From Chitinophagaceae bacterium UBA2791 (lineage in GTDB: Bacteria > Bacteroidota > Bacteroidia > Chitinophagales > Chitinophagaceae): 64,000 nt of DNA. Shown here piece by piece: positions 43,862 through 51,998 of this stretch; position 1 is the first letter of the stretch; each line of letters begins with the position of its first letter. The stretch spans positions 48,600 through 112,599 of the forward strand of contig DEHV01000045.1 in the NCBI GenBank assembly GCA_002352105.1. Direction: 5' to 3'. Both the position numbers and the translations under genes were made by a program. The notes beneath the pieces are model-generated. The model was given only the letters and a program-made list of their open reading frames with translations, made no database searches and was not told where the DNA came from.

Positions 43862-46291
43862 CTATCTTGCCTCCAGCCAATCGCATGTCTTTTGGCGTAT
43901 GCCGGCAGAGAACCGGTTATAGTCGTCCGGCGCATACAACCGGATGTTTTCCTGCCGCCCATACAGCCGGTAAACTTTCTCCGCTTCCGCTACATAAGAC
44001 TGCACCTCTTCCAACCTCGCCTCCCTGTCGAGCTTCGGCGCGACCACCAAAACAGGCCGGGGCGCGATACAAGCCAGTACCTCATGAAAATCATAAGGTA
44101 TGCGATCTTCATTGCCGATAAAAAAGCCCAAACGAGGCAGGAGGGCATGCATATCTGCATAGGCTTTCACGCCGCCCTTATCCGGTCCGTCCAGCCGCAT
44201 CGGCGCGAAGCCGCAAACAGAAGCAACGCCGGCAATGCGTTTGTCCAATGCGGCAGCGTATAAACCTACGGTAGCCCCAAGCGAATATCCCGTTACAAAG
44301 ATCTTCGCGCTATCTATAAAATTCAAATGAGATAAAGCGTCTACGGCCCCCCGCAGGTCGGTTACCAGTTTGCCCATCTTTGACCAATGAGGGTATCGCT
44401 GATAAAAATCTCTTCCTTCCGCGATCCGGTTGCCGAAGCCCATAAAATCGTAGGCAAAGACCGCATACCCCTTGTTCGTCAGCGCCTGAAAATAAGGGCG
44501 TATCTGATGATCGAGCCCTTCCGAAGAAAACCCTTTCGAATAGTCATATTCGTGCAAATAGACCACTACAGGAAGACGGGCCCCTCCCCTCCTGATCTCA
44601 GCCTCCCTATGTTTGGGATAGTACAGGTATCCGTAAAGATAATCGCCAAATTCATTATAAGGCGTTAACGCCATCCTGCCCATAAGACTATCCGGTTCGG
44701 GACGACGCAGCACATTGCCAAAATAATCTTCGCCGGCGCCCTCGTTCCATTTTAGCGGACCCGGATTGGTCACCCCCGCAGGGGACTCGCCCAGCGCCCA
44801 TTGCAAGGTCTTCTGTATGTTTGCTTTTTTTGTCTCCCAATCCTTAACAGTATTGATCTTTGCTCCCCGGTCTTTGATCAGCAGGTCGCCCGTCGGTTTG
44901 GGCGCATAAGTCCGGGGATCTATTTTCTCTCCGCTTAATTTGCGCCAGTCTTCAAAAGAATGATCATACAATAACCTGTTTTCCGGTTTACGGTTGCTGC
45001 GGTGGAAGGCATGGTCAAAGAAATCAATATACTCTTCTATATCTGCCGCCCTGGTCCCGTGCAGTCCGTCCCGAAAGCGAATAGCGATGTTATGCTCTGC
45101 GCCGAGAAATTCATACACTTTCCGGGTAACGCGATAAGCTTCTTCAATACCCAGGGGATTGGCTGCCGATTCATTGTATGCAGCGCTCAGCATCAACGCC
45201 CTCGGGGCCACAAGCGCCATAAAAAAATGCTGGTCTACCGGAAGCTTATCTTCCCTCCCCACAAAAAACCTTAACCGCGGATGAAGCCAGGAAGGCTGGG
45301 CGCAGGTCAGCAAGGCGAGATCTTCCACATCATATTTATGACTCGCATATCGCCAGGGCACTTCAGCGCCCGATCCCCCGCTGCTGGGAATAACCGCTTT
45401 TATCCGGTCGTCGAAAGCAGCGGCCCATAAAGATTGTTTACCATTCCTGGAGTGGCCGGTCATGCCGATCTTCTCCCTATCAACAAACGAAAGCGTATAC
45501 AAATAATCAATAGCTCTTGACGCGCCGAAAGCCCTTCGCATAAGACGGGTAAAATCATATTGAGACGACCAGATCTCGCTATACTGCTCAGTATCGTCCC
45601 ATTGATCCGCGCCTGCATATAAACAGCCAATATATCCGCGTCTTACGGCAATCTGCGCCCAACCCCGATGATTCCATTGGGTCAGGAAAACAGGAAAGGG
45701 CCCCTTGCCTTCGGGGATCATCAGCTCTACGGTCAGCTTGGCTTTCTGTTCAGGACCAAACCGCAGCTCTACCCGGCGTATGGTAGTTTGACCGTCCTTT
45801 GTTTCGTTTAGCGTCTTCACTTCAAGATTTTCCGGCGCCGCGGGGTAATCGCCCGTAATATAATATTGTAACGCGCGCTTCATCTGATCCCTTTTGTTCT
45901 GCCACTGCTGCCGCGTAGTGATGGGCATGTTCTTACCGCCCTCGTCCTGTAATAAGGGATCTGGTAAAAAAGGAACAGAAGGCAGCTGATCGAAATCGGG
46001 AGGCAGCTCCCCTGTTCTATCCAGCCAGTCCTTGAACGTCTCATCGAGAAAGGATACCCGGCCATAGCCGGGGCGATCGGGAGGCAGCAATTCCACTATC
46101 TTCTGCAACAGGACTTTTCTTTTGGCGGTATCTCCGCCGCCCTGGGAAATTGCGCCGGAAGGCCACGGCATTGCTGCAGGAGATTGATCAGATACGGGTT
46201 GACCATTATTTATCTGCCGCGCAGCGGTCTGCGCCGAAAGCCCGCTCCACAGCAACAGGCAATAGCCTGCGCTTAACAAGGATCTATACAT
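43862..46291 (-). CDS. Two-domain alpha/beta hydrolase: CE15-like plus dienelactone-hydrolase-like
   Basis: An 809-residue secreted protein with two hydrolase domains. The first (about 130-430) has GHSRNGK with S281, close to the GCSRxGKxA motif of CE15 glucuronoyl esterases. The second (about 520-800) has GYSLGA with S670 and resembles dienelactone hydrolases/prolyl-oligopeptidase-like esterases. The start at 46291 (MYRSLLSAG...) gives a normal signal peptide ending GLSAQ; an upstream in-frame ATG adds 10 residues. Glucuronoyl esterases break lignin-carbohydrate esters, so a role in hemicellulose deconstruction is plausible. It lies between a nuclease and the amidohydrolase on the same strand. 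Confidence 0.82.
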   Translation of the reverse strand: MYRSLLSAGYCLLLWSGLSAQTAARQINNGQPVSDQSPAAMPWPSGAISQGGGDTAKRKVLLQKIVELLPPDRPGYGRVSFLDETFKDWLDRTGELPPDFDQLPSVPFLPDPLLQDEGGKNMPITTRQQWQNKRDQMKRALQYYITGDYPAAPENLEVKTLNETKDGQTTIRRVELRFGPEQKAKLTVELMIPEGKGPFPVFLTQWNHRGWAQIAVRRGYIGCLYAGADQWDDTEQYSEIWSSQYDFTRLMRRAFGASRAIDYLYTLSFVDREKIGMTGHSRNGKQSLWAAAFDDRIKAVIPSSGGSGAEVPWRYASHKYDVEDLALLTCAQPSWLHPRLRFFVGREDKLPVDQHFFMALVAPRALMLSAAYNESAANPLGIEEAYRVTRKVYEFLGAEHNIAIRFRDGLHGTRAADIEEYIDFFDHAFHRSNRKPENRLLYDHSFEDWRKLSGEKIDPRTYAPKPTGDLLIKDRGAKINTVKDWETKKANIQKTLQWALGESPAGVTNPGPLKWNEGAGEDYFGNVLRRPEPDSLMGRMALTPYNEFGDYLYGYLYYPKHREAEIRRGGARLPVVVYLHEYDYSKGFSSEGLDHQIRPYFQALTNKGYAVFAYDFMGFGNRIAEGRDFYQRYPHWSKMGKLVTDLRGAVDALSHLNFIDSAKIFVTGYSLGATVGLYAAALDKRIAGVASVCGFAPMRLDGPDKGGVKAYADMHALLPRLGFFIGNEDRIPYDFHEVLACIAPRPVLVVAPKLDREARLEEVQSYVAEAEKVYRLYGRQENIRLYAPDDYNRFSAGIRQKTCDWLEAR

Positions 46292-46364
46292 AAGCCGTTG
46301 TTTGTTGAGTATATTCTGCAACTATAAATATATAAAAGATAAGCGTAAGGATCCGGGACCCGGA

Positions 46365-46862
46365 TCACCTGTTCCATAATCCTTTTTTGCCCTTTCTGGC
46401 CTGCCTTTCAAGGCTTATAAATCTATCTGAATATTTCACGTTAGGGGGAACCGTCAAAGCAGCGGCATATCCCTGCTCAATCAGCAGCGCATTCAAAAAC
46501 AAACCATCTTCCAGGTAAACATAGGCCAATGTGCGTTTGTATTGATCGAGCCGGGATACGTCGTATTCCAGTCTCACTTTTTTCCCTTTCAGCAGTTTTG
46601 TGAGATAGTCCCTTGCTTCCTTGCCAAAATAACCGATTTCTTTGCGGGCCGATTTTCTGAATTCCGGCGCGTCAATGCCTATCAGTCTTATCCTCTCTTC
46701 CCTGCCGTCGCGGTCAATATAAAAGGTATCGCCGTCGATAACTCTGGTTACCTTAAAAAAGGTCTCCTGCGCATTGTCGTTTACAGGGATTTTTCCCGAG
46801 CACGAGAACAGCGGGGCCGTCAGCCATAAAAAACAAAAAATGCGGGATGAAAGTAAAAGCAA
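46365..46862 (-). CDS. Thermonuclease-family (SNase-like) lipoprotein
   Basis: A 165-residue staphylococcal nuclease-like protein. Lipobox LFSCSG with Cys21 follows a signal segment. Catalytic motifs VIDGDTFYI, RLIGIDAPE and the Lys/Arg-rich KKVRLEYDVSRLDQYKRTLAYVY are present, with final KGLWN. Family members are Ca2+-dependent extracellular or membrane-anchored nucleases. It sits 73 bp upstream of the double-hydrolase gene and 55 bp downstream of gap. Confidence 0.87.
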   Translation of the reverse strand: MLLLSSRIFCFLWLTAPLFSCSGKIPVNDNAQETFFKVTRVIDGDTFYIDRDGREERIRLIGIDAPEFRKSARKEIGYFGKEARDYLTKLLKGKKVRLEYDVSRLDQYKRTLAYVYLEDGLFLNALLIEQGYAAALTVPPNVKYSDRFISLERQARKGKKGLWNR

Positions 46863-46917
46863 AACAGCGGGTATTGTAAAATGAAAAATAAAAGACCGGC
46901 GACAGGCTTTGGCTGTC

Positions 46918-47904
46918 TCAATGTTTTCGATCGAAATAATTTAACCAGTCAATGATCCGGCTCGTATATCCATATTCATTATCAAACCAGACGATGAGCT
47001 TCACCTGCCTGCCCGCCACAGAAGTCAGCGAGCCGTCAATAATGCAGGAATGCGTATTGCCTTTAATATCCGCAGAAACCAGCGGGTCCTCGGTATAATC
47101 CAGTATGCCTTTGTACTCTCCGTGCGAAGCGGTGCGGAAAAGCGCGTTGATCTGGTCCCGGGCGACCGGCGTCTCCATCTGCACGGTAAAATCGGCCAGC
47201 GCCCCGTTCGTCACCGGCACCCGGGTAGACATGGCGCTGATCTCCGTGATCATTGGAAGAAGCCTTTTCAACGACTGGGCGAGATCCACTTCCACGGGAA
47301 TGATGGATTCTGCCGCAGCCCTTCCTCTTCTGAACTGCGTATGCCAGGTATCCACAAGCTCCTGCCGCGAGGTATAGGAATGCAATACGTTGATCTGCGC
47401 AGACGCTATACCGATCGAATTAAGGATATACAAAATATGGGTGGCGCAATTGGTCATGCAGCCTCCCGGCGACACCACGGTGGTATCGCCATTCAATTGA
47501 TGCTGGTTAAAACCATAAATGAGTAAGGGGACGTCCGCGGAACCCGTGGTAGACAGCAATACCTTACGGGCGCCTGCGCGGAGGTGCTGAGCGGCAGAAG
47601 CTAAATCCGTAAAGCGCCCGGAACATTCCAGCGTTACATCTATATCAAGGGCTTTCCAGGGAAGCCTGGAAGGGTCCGCTTCCTGCAAGACGGCTACCCT
47701 ATGGTTTCCGGCTACGATCTCCTCTCCTTCCAAATCAAGTTTTCCGGGAAAGGGGCCGTACAAAGAATCATACTGCAGCAGGTATTTGAGATTAGAAGGA
47801 TCCATGATGTCATTCACTGCTGCAACGGTAAATTTAGGATCCTGAATCAGCCTTCTGAACAATAATCGCCCAATCCGACCCATTCCATTTATGGCTATGC
47901 GCAT
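46918..47904 (-). CDS. gap: Divergent glyceraldehyde-3-phosphate dehydrogenase
   Basis: A 328-residue GAPDH-fold enzyme. Cofactor motif INGMGRIGR and VNDIMD (Asp favours NAD), YDSLYGPF, LECSGRFTD and late WFDNEYGYTSRIID are all recognisable. Catalytic Cys149 and His175 are conserved, but the near-invariant SNASCTTNC reads SPGGCMTNC and HxxTxxQ reads HSYTSRQ; RRARAAA reads RRGRAAA. This suggests a specialised paralogue (erythrose-4-phosphate or another aldehyde) rather than the housekeeping glycolytic enzyme. A strong terminator of the upstream gene separates it at 47993-48021. Confidence 0.82.
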   Translation of the reverse strand: MRIAINGMGRIGRLLFRRLIQDPKFTVAAVNDIMDPSNLKYLLQYDSLYGPFPGKLDLEGEEIVAGNHRVAVLQEADPSRLPWKALDIDVTLECSGRFTDLASAAQHLRAGARKVLLSTTGSADVPLLIYGFNQHQLNGDTTVVSPGGCMTNCATHILYILNSIGIASAQINVLHSYTSRQELVDTWHTQFRRGRAAAESIIPVEVDLAQSLKRLLPMITEISAMSTRVPVTNGALADFTVQMETPVARDQINALFRTASHGEYKGILDYTEDPLVSADIKGNTHSCIIDGSLTSVAGRQVKLIVWFDNEYGYTSRIIDWLNYFDRKH

Positions 47905-47992
47905 ATCCTTTCTTTAAATTAGAATACAAATATCTAAAAAGAAAGAAAGAAAAAGCCGAATAATATTCTTCGGACTCCCTAGCCCCTGCCAT

Positions 47993-48021
47993 AAAAAAAG
48001 ATATCCCCTAACGGGGATATC
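47993..48021 (-). terminator. Rho-independent terminator
   Basis: A perfect 9-bp stem (GATATCCCC, loop TAAC, complement) at 48000-48021 followed on minus by seven T (47999-47993). It ends the transcript of the small lipoprotein 48058-48531. Confidence 0.9.
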
Positions 48022-48057
48022 ATATCGCAAGCGACCGGACTATTTAAAGCGCCGGGG

Positions 48058-48531
48058 CTATTTCTCTAATTTAACAATGATGTTTGCGGAAGGCTGGCCC
48101 GGAGCCGGACGCGAGAATATGAAGCTTTTTTCCTTAAGCTCCAGAATATCTACATCACCCGTAAGTCCGCCGGGAAGCTCGCCATCTATATTGAGCACTT
48201 TATCGTCATTTTTAAGCGACCATCCAAAAGCAATAGGCTGGGTCTCGGAGTCATCGCATTTCAACGCGCCGAAATCAAAAATGCCAGTTTTTTCCTTGGC
48301 AAAACTAATGGTATTGTCTAGATCGCAGGCCCTGAATCCGCCGGGAATAGGCGTATCAATTTCTCCATTTTTGTCAGTATCTAACGCGATGGTATCAATT
48401 TTCCAGACATTGGCGCTAGTAAGCAAATCAGTGGCAGTAGGGGGAGGAGGAGGTTCCGGATCTTCTTTTTTCTTGCTACAGGCAACTAAAAAAACGATAA
48501 GACCCAGAGCTACAAGAAAAGCATTTTTCAT
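48058..48531 (-). CDS. Lipocalin-like small lipoprotein
   Basis: A 157-residue lipoprotein (signal, then LVACSKKK), followed by a Pro-rich spacer (EPPPPPTATDLL) and a beta-rich domain with NVWKIDTIALDTDKNGEID and FGWSLKNDDKVLNID. The pattern fits lipocalin-like/DUF5004 proteins frequent in Bacteroidota; function unknown. It ends at a strong terminator. Confidence 0.75.
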   Translation of the reverse strand: MKNAFLVALGLIVFLVACSKKKEDPEPPPPPTATDLLTSANVWKIDTIALDTDKNGEIDTPIPGGFRACDLDNTISFAKEKTGIFDFGALKCDDSETQPIAFGWSLKNDDKVLNIDGELPGGLTGDVDILELKEKSFIFSRPAPGQPSANIIVKLEK

Positions 48532-48660
48532 AAATTATAGATTTTATGAGGCCAAAATACATTTATTGTGCCTAAAATTATAGCGTTCTATCAATATTAA
48601 ATACATTATTTCGCAAGCGATTAATTATCAATACAGTAAAAATATAACTTTATATATTTA

Positions 48661-49683
48661 TTAAGATTTTTTGCATAAATTTTTGAGAACCTTCGCAAAC
48701 AGACGAAAAGAATCGAGTCTTGCCTGATGATCAAAAATATGCGAAGCGATCATGATCTCATTTACCCGCGTTTCTCCGATAAAAGCTTTTAACTCACGCT
48801 CGATCTTGTCCGGCCCCCCGATAAAAGAAACTGCCAGCATCTGGTTCACTAACGCCGCTTCATAGGACGTCAGCAGGTCCGATGCGGGATCTACGGGCGG
48901 CTGCAGGCGTCTGCGCTGCCCGGTGGCCACGCCTTTAAAAAACTGCTGAAGCGAGGTAGCCAGCCAAGCGGCCTCATCATCTGTCGCCGCTCCCACGCCA
49001 TTAACACAAGCCATGACATAAGGGTCTGCCAAATGTTTTGAAGGCCTGAACTTTTGCCGGTATATGCTAATGGCCGTAAGAAACTGGGCAGGCGCGAAAT
49101 GACTGGCAAAAGCATACGGGAGGCCCAATTCCGCCGCCAGATGCGCGCTATCGGTACTGGATCCCAGGATCCAGATAGGAATATCGGCGCCTTCGCCCGG
49201 AATAGCCCTCACTTTGGCCGTGCTGTTCTCCGTTGAAAAATAGGTTTGCAGTTGAATAACATCCTGTGGAAAATCCTCTGCCGCATTAAACCTCGACCCG
49301 CGTATCGCCATTGCGGTCAACTGGTCGGTTCCCGGGGCGCGCCCCAGCCCCAGGTCTATTCTGCCCGGATACAAGGTTTCCAGCGTGCCAAATTGCTCAG
49401 CTACGATCAGGGGGGAATGGTTAGGCAACATGATCCCGCCCGCCCCCACGCGTATCGAAGCAGTACCTCCCGCAATATAACCGATCAAAACAGCCGTGGC
49501 CGAGCTCGCCACGCTTACCGTATTGTGATGTTCTGCCAGCCAGAATCGCCGGTATCCCAGTTCTTCCGCCAGTTGCGCCAATTCCAGGCTATGGCGAAAA
49601 GCGTCAGCCGGGGTTTTGCCTTCGACAACAGTGGCAAGATCCAAAACGGAAAAAGGCAAGTCCGGCGGTACATCTTCTTTCAT
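48661..49683 (-). CDS. LLM-class flavin-dependent oxidoreductase
   Basis: A 340-residue luciferase-like monooxygenase of the MsnO8 type. It begins LPFSVLDLATVVEGKTPADAF and has AEHHN, GGIMLPNHSPL, LYPGRIDLGLGRAPGTD and WILGSSTDSAHLAA, the standard FMN-dependent barrel motifs. Members oxidise various small organic compounds with reduced flavin. The gene is a single-gene unit divergent from the secreted protein at 49961; substrate unknown. Confidence 0.88.
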   Translation of the reverse strand: MKEDVPPDLPFSVLDLATVVEGKTPADAFRHSLELAQLAEELGYRRFWLAEHHNTVSVASSATAVLIGYIAGGTASIRVGAGGIMLPNHSPLIVAEQFGTLETLYPGRIDLGLGRAPGTDQLTAMAIRGSRFNAAEDFPQDVIQLQTYFSTENSTAKVRAIPGEGADIPIWILGSSTDSAHLAAELGLPYAFASHFAPAQFLTAISIYRQKFRPSKHLADPYVMACVNGVGAATDDEAAWLATSLQQFFKGVATGQRRRLQPPVDPASDLLTSYEAALVNQMLAVSFIGGPDKIERELKAFIGETRVNEIMIASHIFDHQARLDSFRLFAKVLKNLCKKS

Positions 49684-49960
49684 ATCATCGATTTAAATTT
49701 CTCTTTCATTAAATAATATCATAAGCGCAAGAGGGCCTACCGGAATCGATGCCCTTGCTAATTGGTCGCGTCAGTCCCGGGTCTTTATACAAACGCCTTG
49801 AGTTATTCAGTTAAACAGATGAATAACAATAATGTTTATGTTAATATCGATATCTTTTTAAATCAACCTATATTTAGGGTTATTCGCCGCGCTGTATCCC
49901 GGATATTTCCTTGAATGCCGGCGGGTAGAAAACATACTTATCAAAATCAATTGACCTGGT

Positions 49961-50857
49961 ATGATGCGGACTGTTCTTATCACAGGAATAATATTGCTGA
50001 ATTTCCTGATTGCCGGCGCCCAGGTTTGCTTTACCTGTGCAGACGCGCCCGGCTCTGTTATTTTTTGCGATGATTTCGAAAGCGAAGAGCCTGTATCCGA
50101 CCGGTACTTTGGCTATGACGACAATAACGGGGAGTTTATACGGATGAAAGGCGTTGGATGCGATGGCAGCGCAGGCATGCGGGTGAAATGGCAAAAAGGA
50201 GAAGTGGCTGCCGGGGGATTACAGAAAGCCATTGGGCGCGTTCCCGAGGCTGGAATGAATAAAGCCGCTTTCCCTAACAGCGAGTTCAGAGAGATCTACT
50301 GGAGGATAGACCTGAAGCATGAGGCCGGATGGGAAGGCGGCGGAGGCGATAAGTTAAGCCGCGCAACAGCGATAGCGTCCAAAAACTGGCAGCAGGGATT
50401 TATCGCGCATATCTGGTCCGGGGGCAATGCTCCTGACAACAATTACCTGGTAATGGATCCCGCGAGCGGCATCAGCGAAGCAGGCGAGCTGGTCAGCCGG
50501 AAATACAACGACTTCGAAAATCTCCGTTGGCTGGGCAACCGGAGAGGAACATACGCTTTGTTCAGTCCCGAAAATGCAGGGAAATGGCATTGTATCGTGG
50601 CGCATGTTAAACTAAATACGCCCGGGAGATCCGACGGCATTTTCGAATACTGGATCAATGATACCTTGCAAGCGGCGCGTTACGACCTTAACTGGCATGC
50701 CGATTGGAATACCAGGCCGGACAGCTACATGATCAATGCCGTTTTTTTTGAAAATTACTGGAACAACGGATCGGTGAAAGACCAGGAACGATATTTCGAC
50801 AATATACTGATATCCACGGCCCCAATCAGATGCAATTGCGATAACGCGACGCGATAA
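49961..50857 (+). CDS. Secreted polysaccharide lyase-like (jelly-roll) protein
   Basis: A 298-residue secreted protein (signal ends near LIAGAQVCF). Aromatic and Gly-rich strands (FCDDFESE, YWRIDLKHEAGW, WHCIVAHVKLN) and the end YFDNILISTAPIRC fit a concanavalin A-like jelly-roll as in PL7/PL14/PL20-type lyases. No catalytic set could be identified, so it may be a lectin-like or lyase protein. Four Cys in the N-terminal mature part and two at the C-terminus may form disulfides. It is a single-gene unit. Confidence 0.6.
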   Translation: MMRTVLITGIILLNFLIAGAQVCFTCADAPGSVIFCDDFESEEPVSDRYFGYDDNNGEFIRMKGVGCDGSAGMRVKWQKGEVAAGGLQKAIGRVPEAGMNKAAFPNSEFREIYWRIDLKHEAGWEGGGGDKLSRATAIASKNWQQGFIAHIWSGGNAPDNNYLVMDPASGISEAGELVSRKYNDFENLRWLGNRRGTYALFSPENAGKWHCIVAHVKLNTPGRSDGIFEYWINDTLQAARYDLNWHADWNTRPDSYMINAVFFENYWNNGSVKDQERYFDNILISTAPIRCNCDNATR

Positions 50858-51086
50858 CAAGCGCTGTTTTAACGCCGTGATATATGTTACCCCGAACCCG
50901 CCCCGCCTGCGGGGATATGAAAACTTTTTCCCCAACTGCAATAAGGCGAGTGTTCCCGATGCAAAAGTTAAACGATAACAATAACGTTCACGCTCACAGC
51001 GGAATTATGGTCTGACCCTGGCAGGCGGGTGATGATTATCAGGAAAACTGTTAAGCATAATCATAATAGCCCCGTCCGCCAACATA

Positions 51087-51094
51087 TAATTTTG
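51087..51094 (+). promoter_or_regulatory. -7 promoter element (TAATTTTG)
   Basis: TAATTTTG matches TAnnTTTG and lies 17 nt before the universal stress protein ATG, giving a leader of about 13 nt. Confidence 0.5.
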
Positions 51095-51111
51095 TTCCAT
51101 AAAGTATTTAT

Positions 51112-51951
51112 ATGGAAAAGATCCTGTTGGCCATCGACGCTACCCGAATAAATAAGACCGCTTTGGATTTCGCCTGTTATATAGCAGAGCTTAAACGCTC
51201 CCAGCTAACAGGGATCTTCCTGGAGAAAATGCAGGAAGAGCCCTCCCCTGTACTGAAAAGCCCCAATGGCATTCCCTATGTAGAAACCGTTGCGGACGGA
51301 GACATAAAGGAAACCTTGACCAATAAGAACATATACGATCAAAACGTCCGCTTTTTTGAAGAAACCTGCAGGAAAAAAGGCATTCCCAGCGCTAAATATC
51401 ATCGCCGGGTCGCGGTTACCGAGGACATCATCCATGAAAGCCGGTTCGCCGATCTGCTCATCGTAGATCCGCAAATGTCATTCAGTCAAAGCATGGAGGG
51501 CCGGCCTTCTTCGCTGATAAAAAAGATATTGGCTAAAAGCGAGTGCCCTGTAATAATTACGCCGGATCAGTTTACAGGCGTCGATGAGATCCTGTTTGCT
51601 TACGACGGCAGCTTTTCGGCTGTTTTTGCGATCAAACAATTCACTTATCTTTTTCCGGAGCTCTCGGATAAAAAGATCTCTATCCTGCAGGTAGACGAAA
51701 AAGAAGCGCTATCCCTTACCGAACAAAAAAAGATCGCCGAACTGGCGCAGATGCACTATTCCAGCATCGGGTTCCACCTTTTACAGGGCAAGCCCAGAGA
51801 GGAGTTGCTGACCTATATCCTGGAGAAGAAAAATATTTTCGTGGTAATGGGCGCTTTTGGAAGAAGCATGCTTTCCGAACTCTTCAAGCCCAGCGCCGGC
51901 GAATTCATTATTAAACAAATCAATTCCCCTGTTTTCACAGCGCATTTGTAG
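51112..51951 (+). CDS. Universal stress protein, tandem UspA domains
   Basis: A 279-residue cytoplasmic protein of two UspA halves (about 1-145 and 150-279). The second half ends MGAFGRSMLSELFKPSAGEFI, with the ATP-binding GxxGRS pattern; the first is less well kept (DPQMSFSQSM). Such tandem proteins bind ATP and help survival under stress. It is preceded by a good -7 promoter element and is convergent with the lipoprotein gene 51999-53840. Confidence 0.87.
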   Translation: MEKILLAIDATRINKTALDFACYIAELKRSQLTGIFLEKMQEEPSPVLKSPNGIPYVETVADGDIKETLTNKNIYDQNVRFFEETCRKKGIPSAKYHRRVAVTEDIIHESRFADLLIVDPQMSFSQSMEGRPSSLIKKILAKSECPVIITPDQFTGVDEILFAYDGSFSAVFAIKQFTYLFPELSDKKISILQVDEKEALSLTEQKKIAELAQMHYSSIGFHLLQGKPREELLTYILEKKNIFVVMGAFGRSMLSELFKPSAGEFIIKQINSPVFTAHL

Positions 51952-51998
51952 GCGTGTCAAGATACTTCTCTCATGAGAACAGCCAAAGCCTAATGGAT

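Noticed and set aside
50908..50921. CCCCGCCTGCGGGG as terminator of the secreted jelly-roll protein
   Set aside because: The loop is too small for the full stem and no T-run follows directly.
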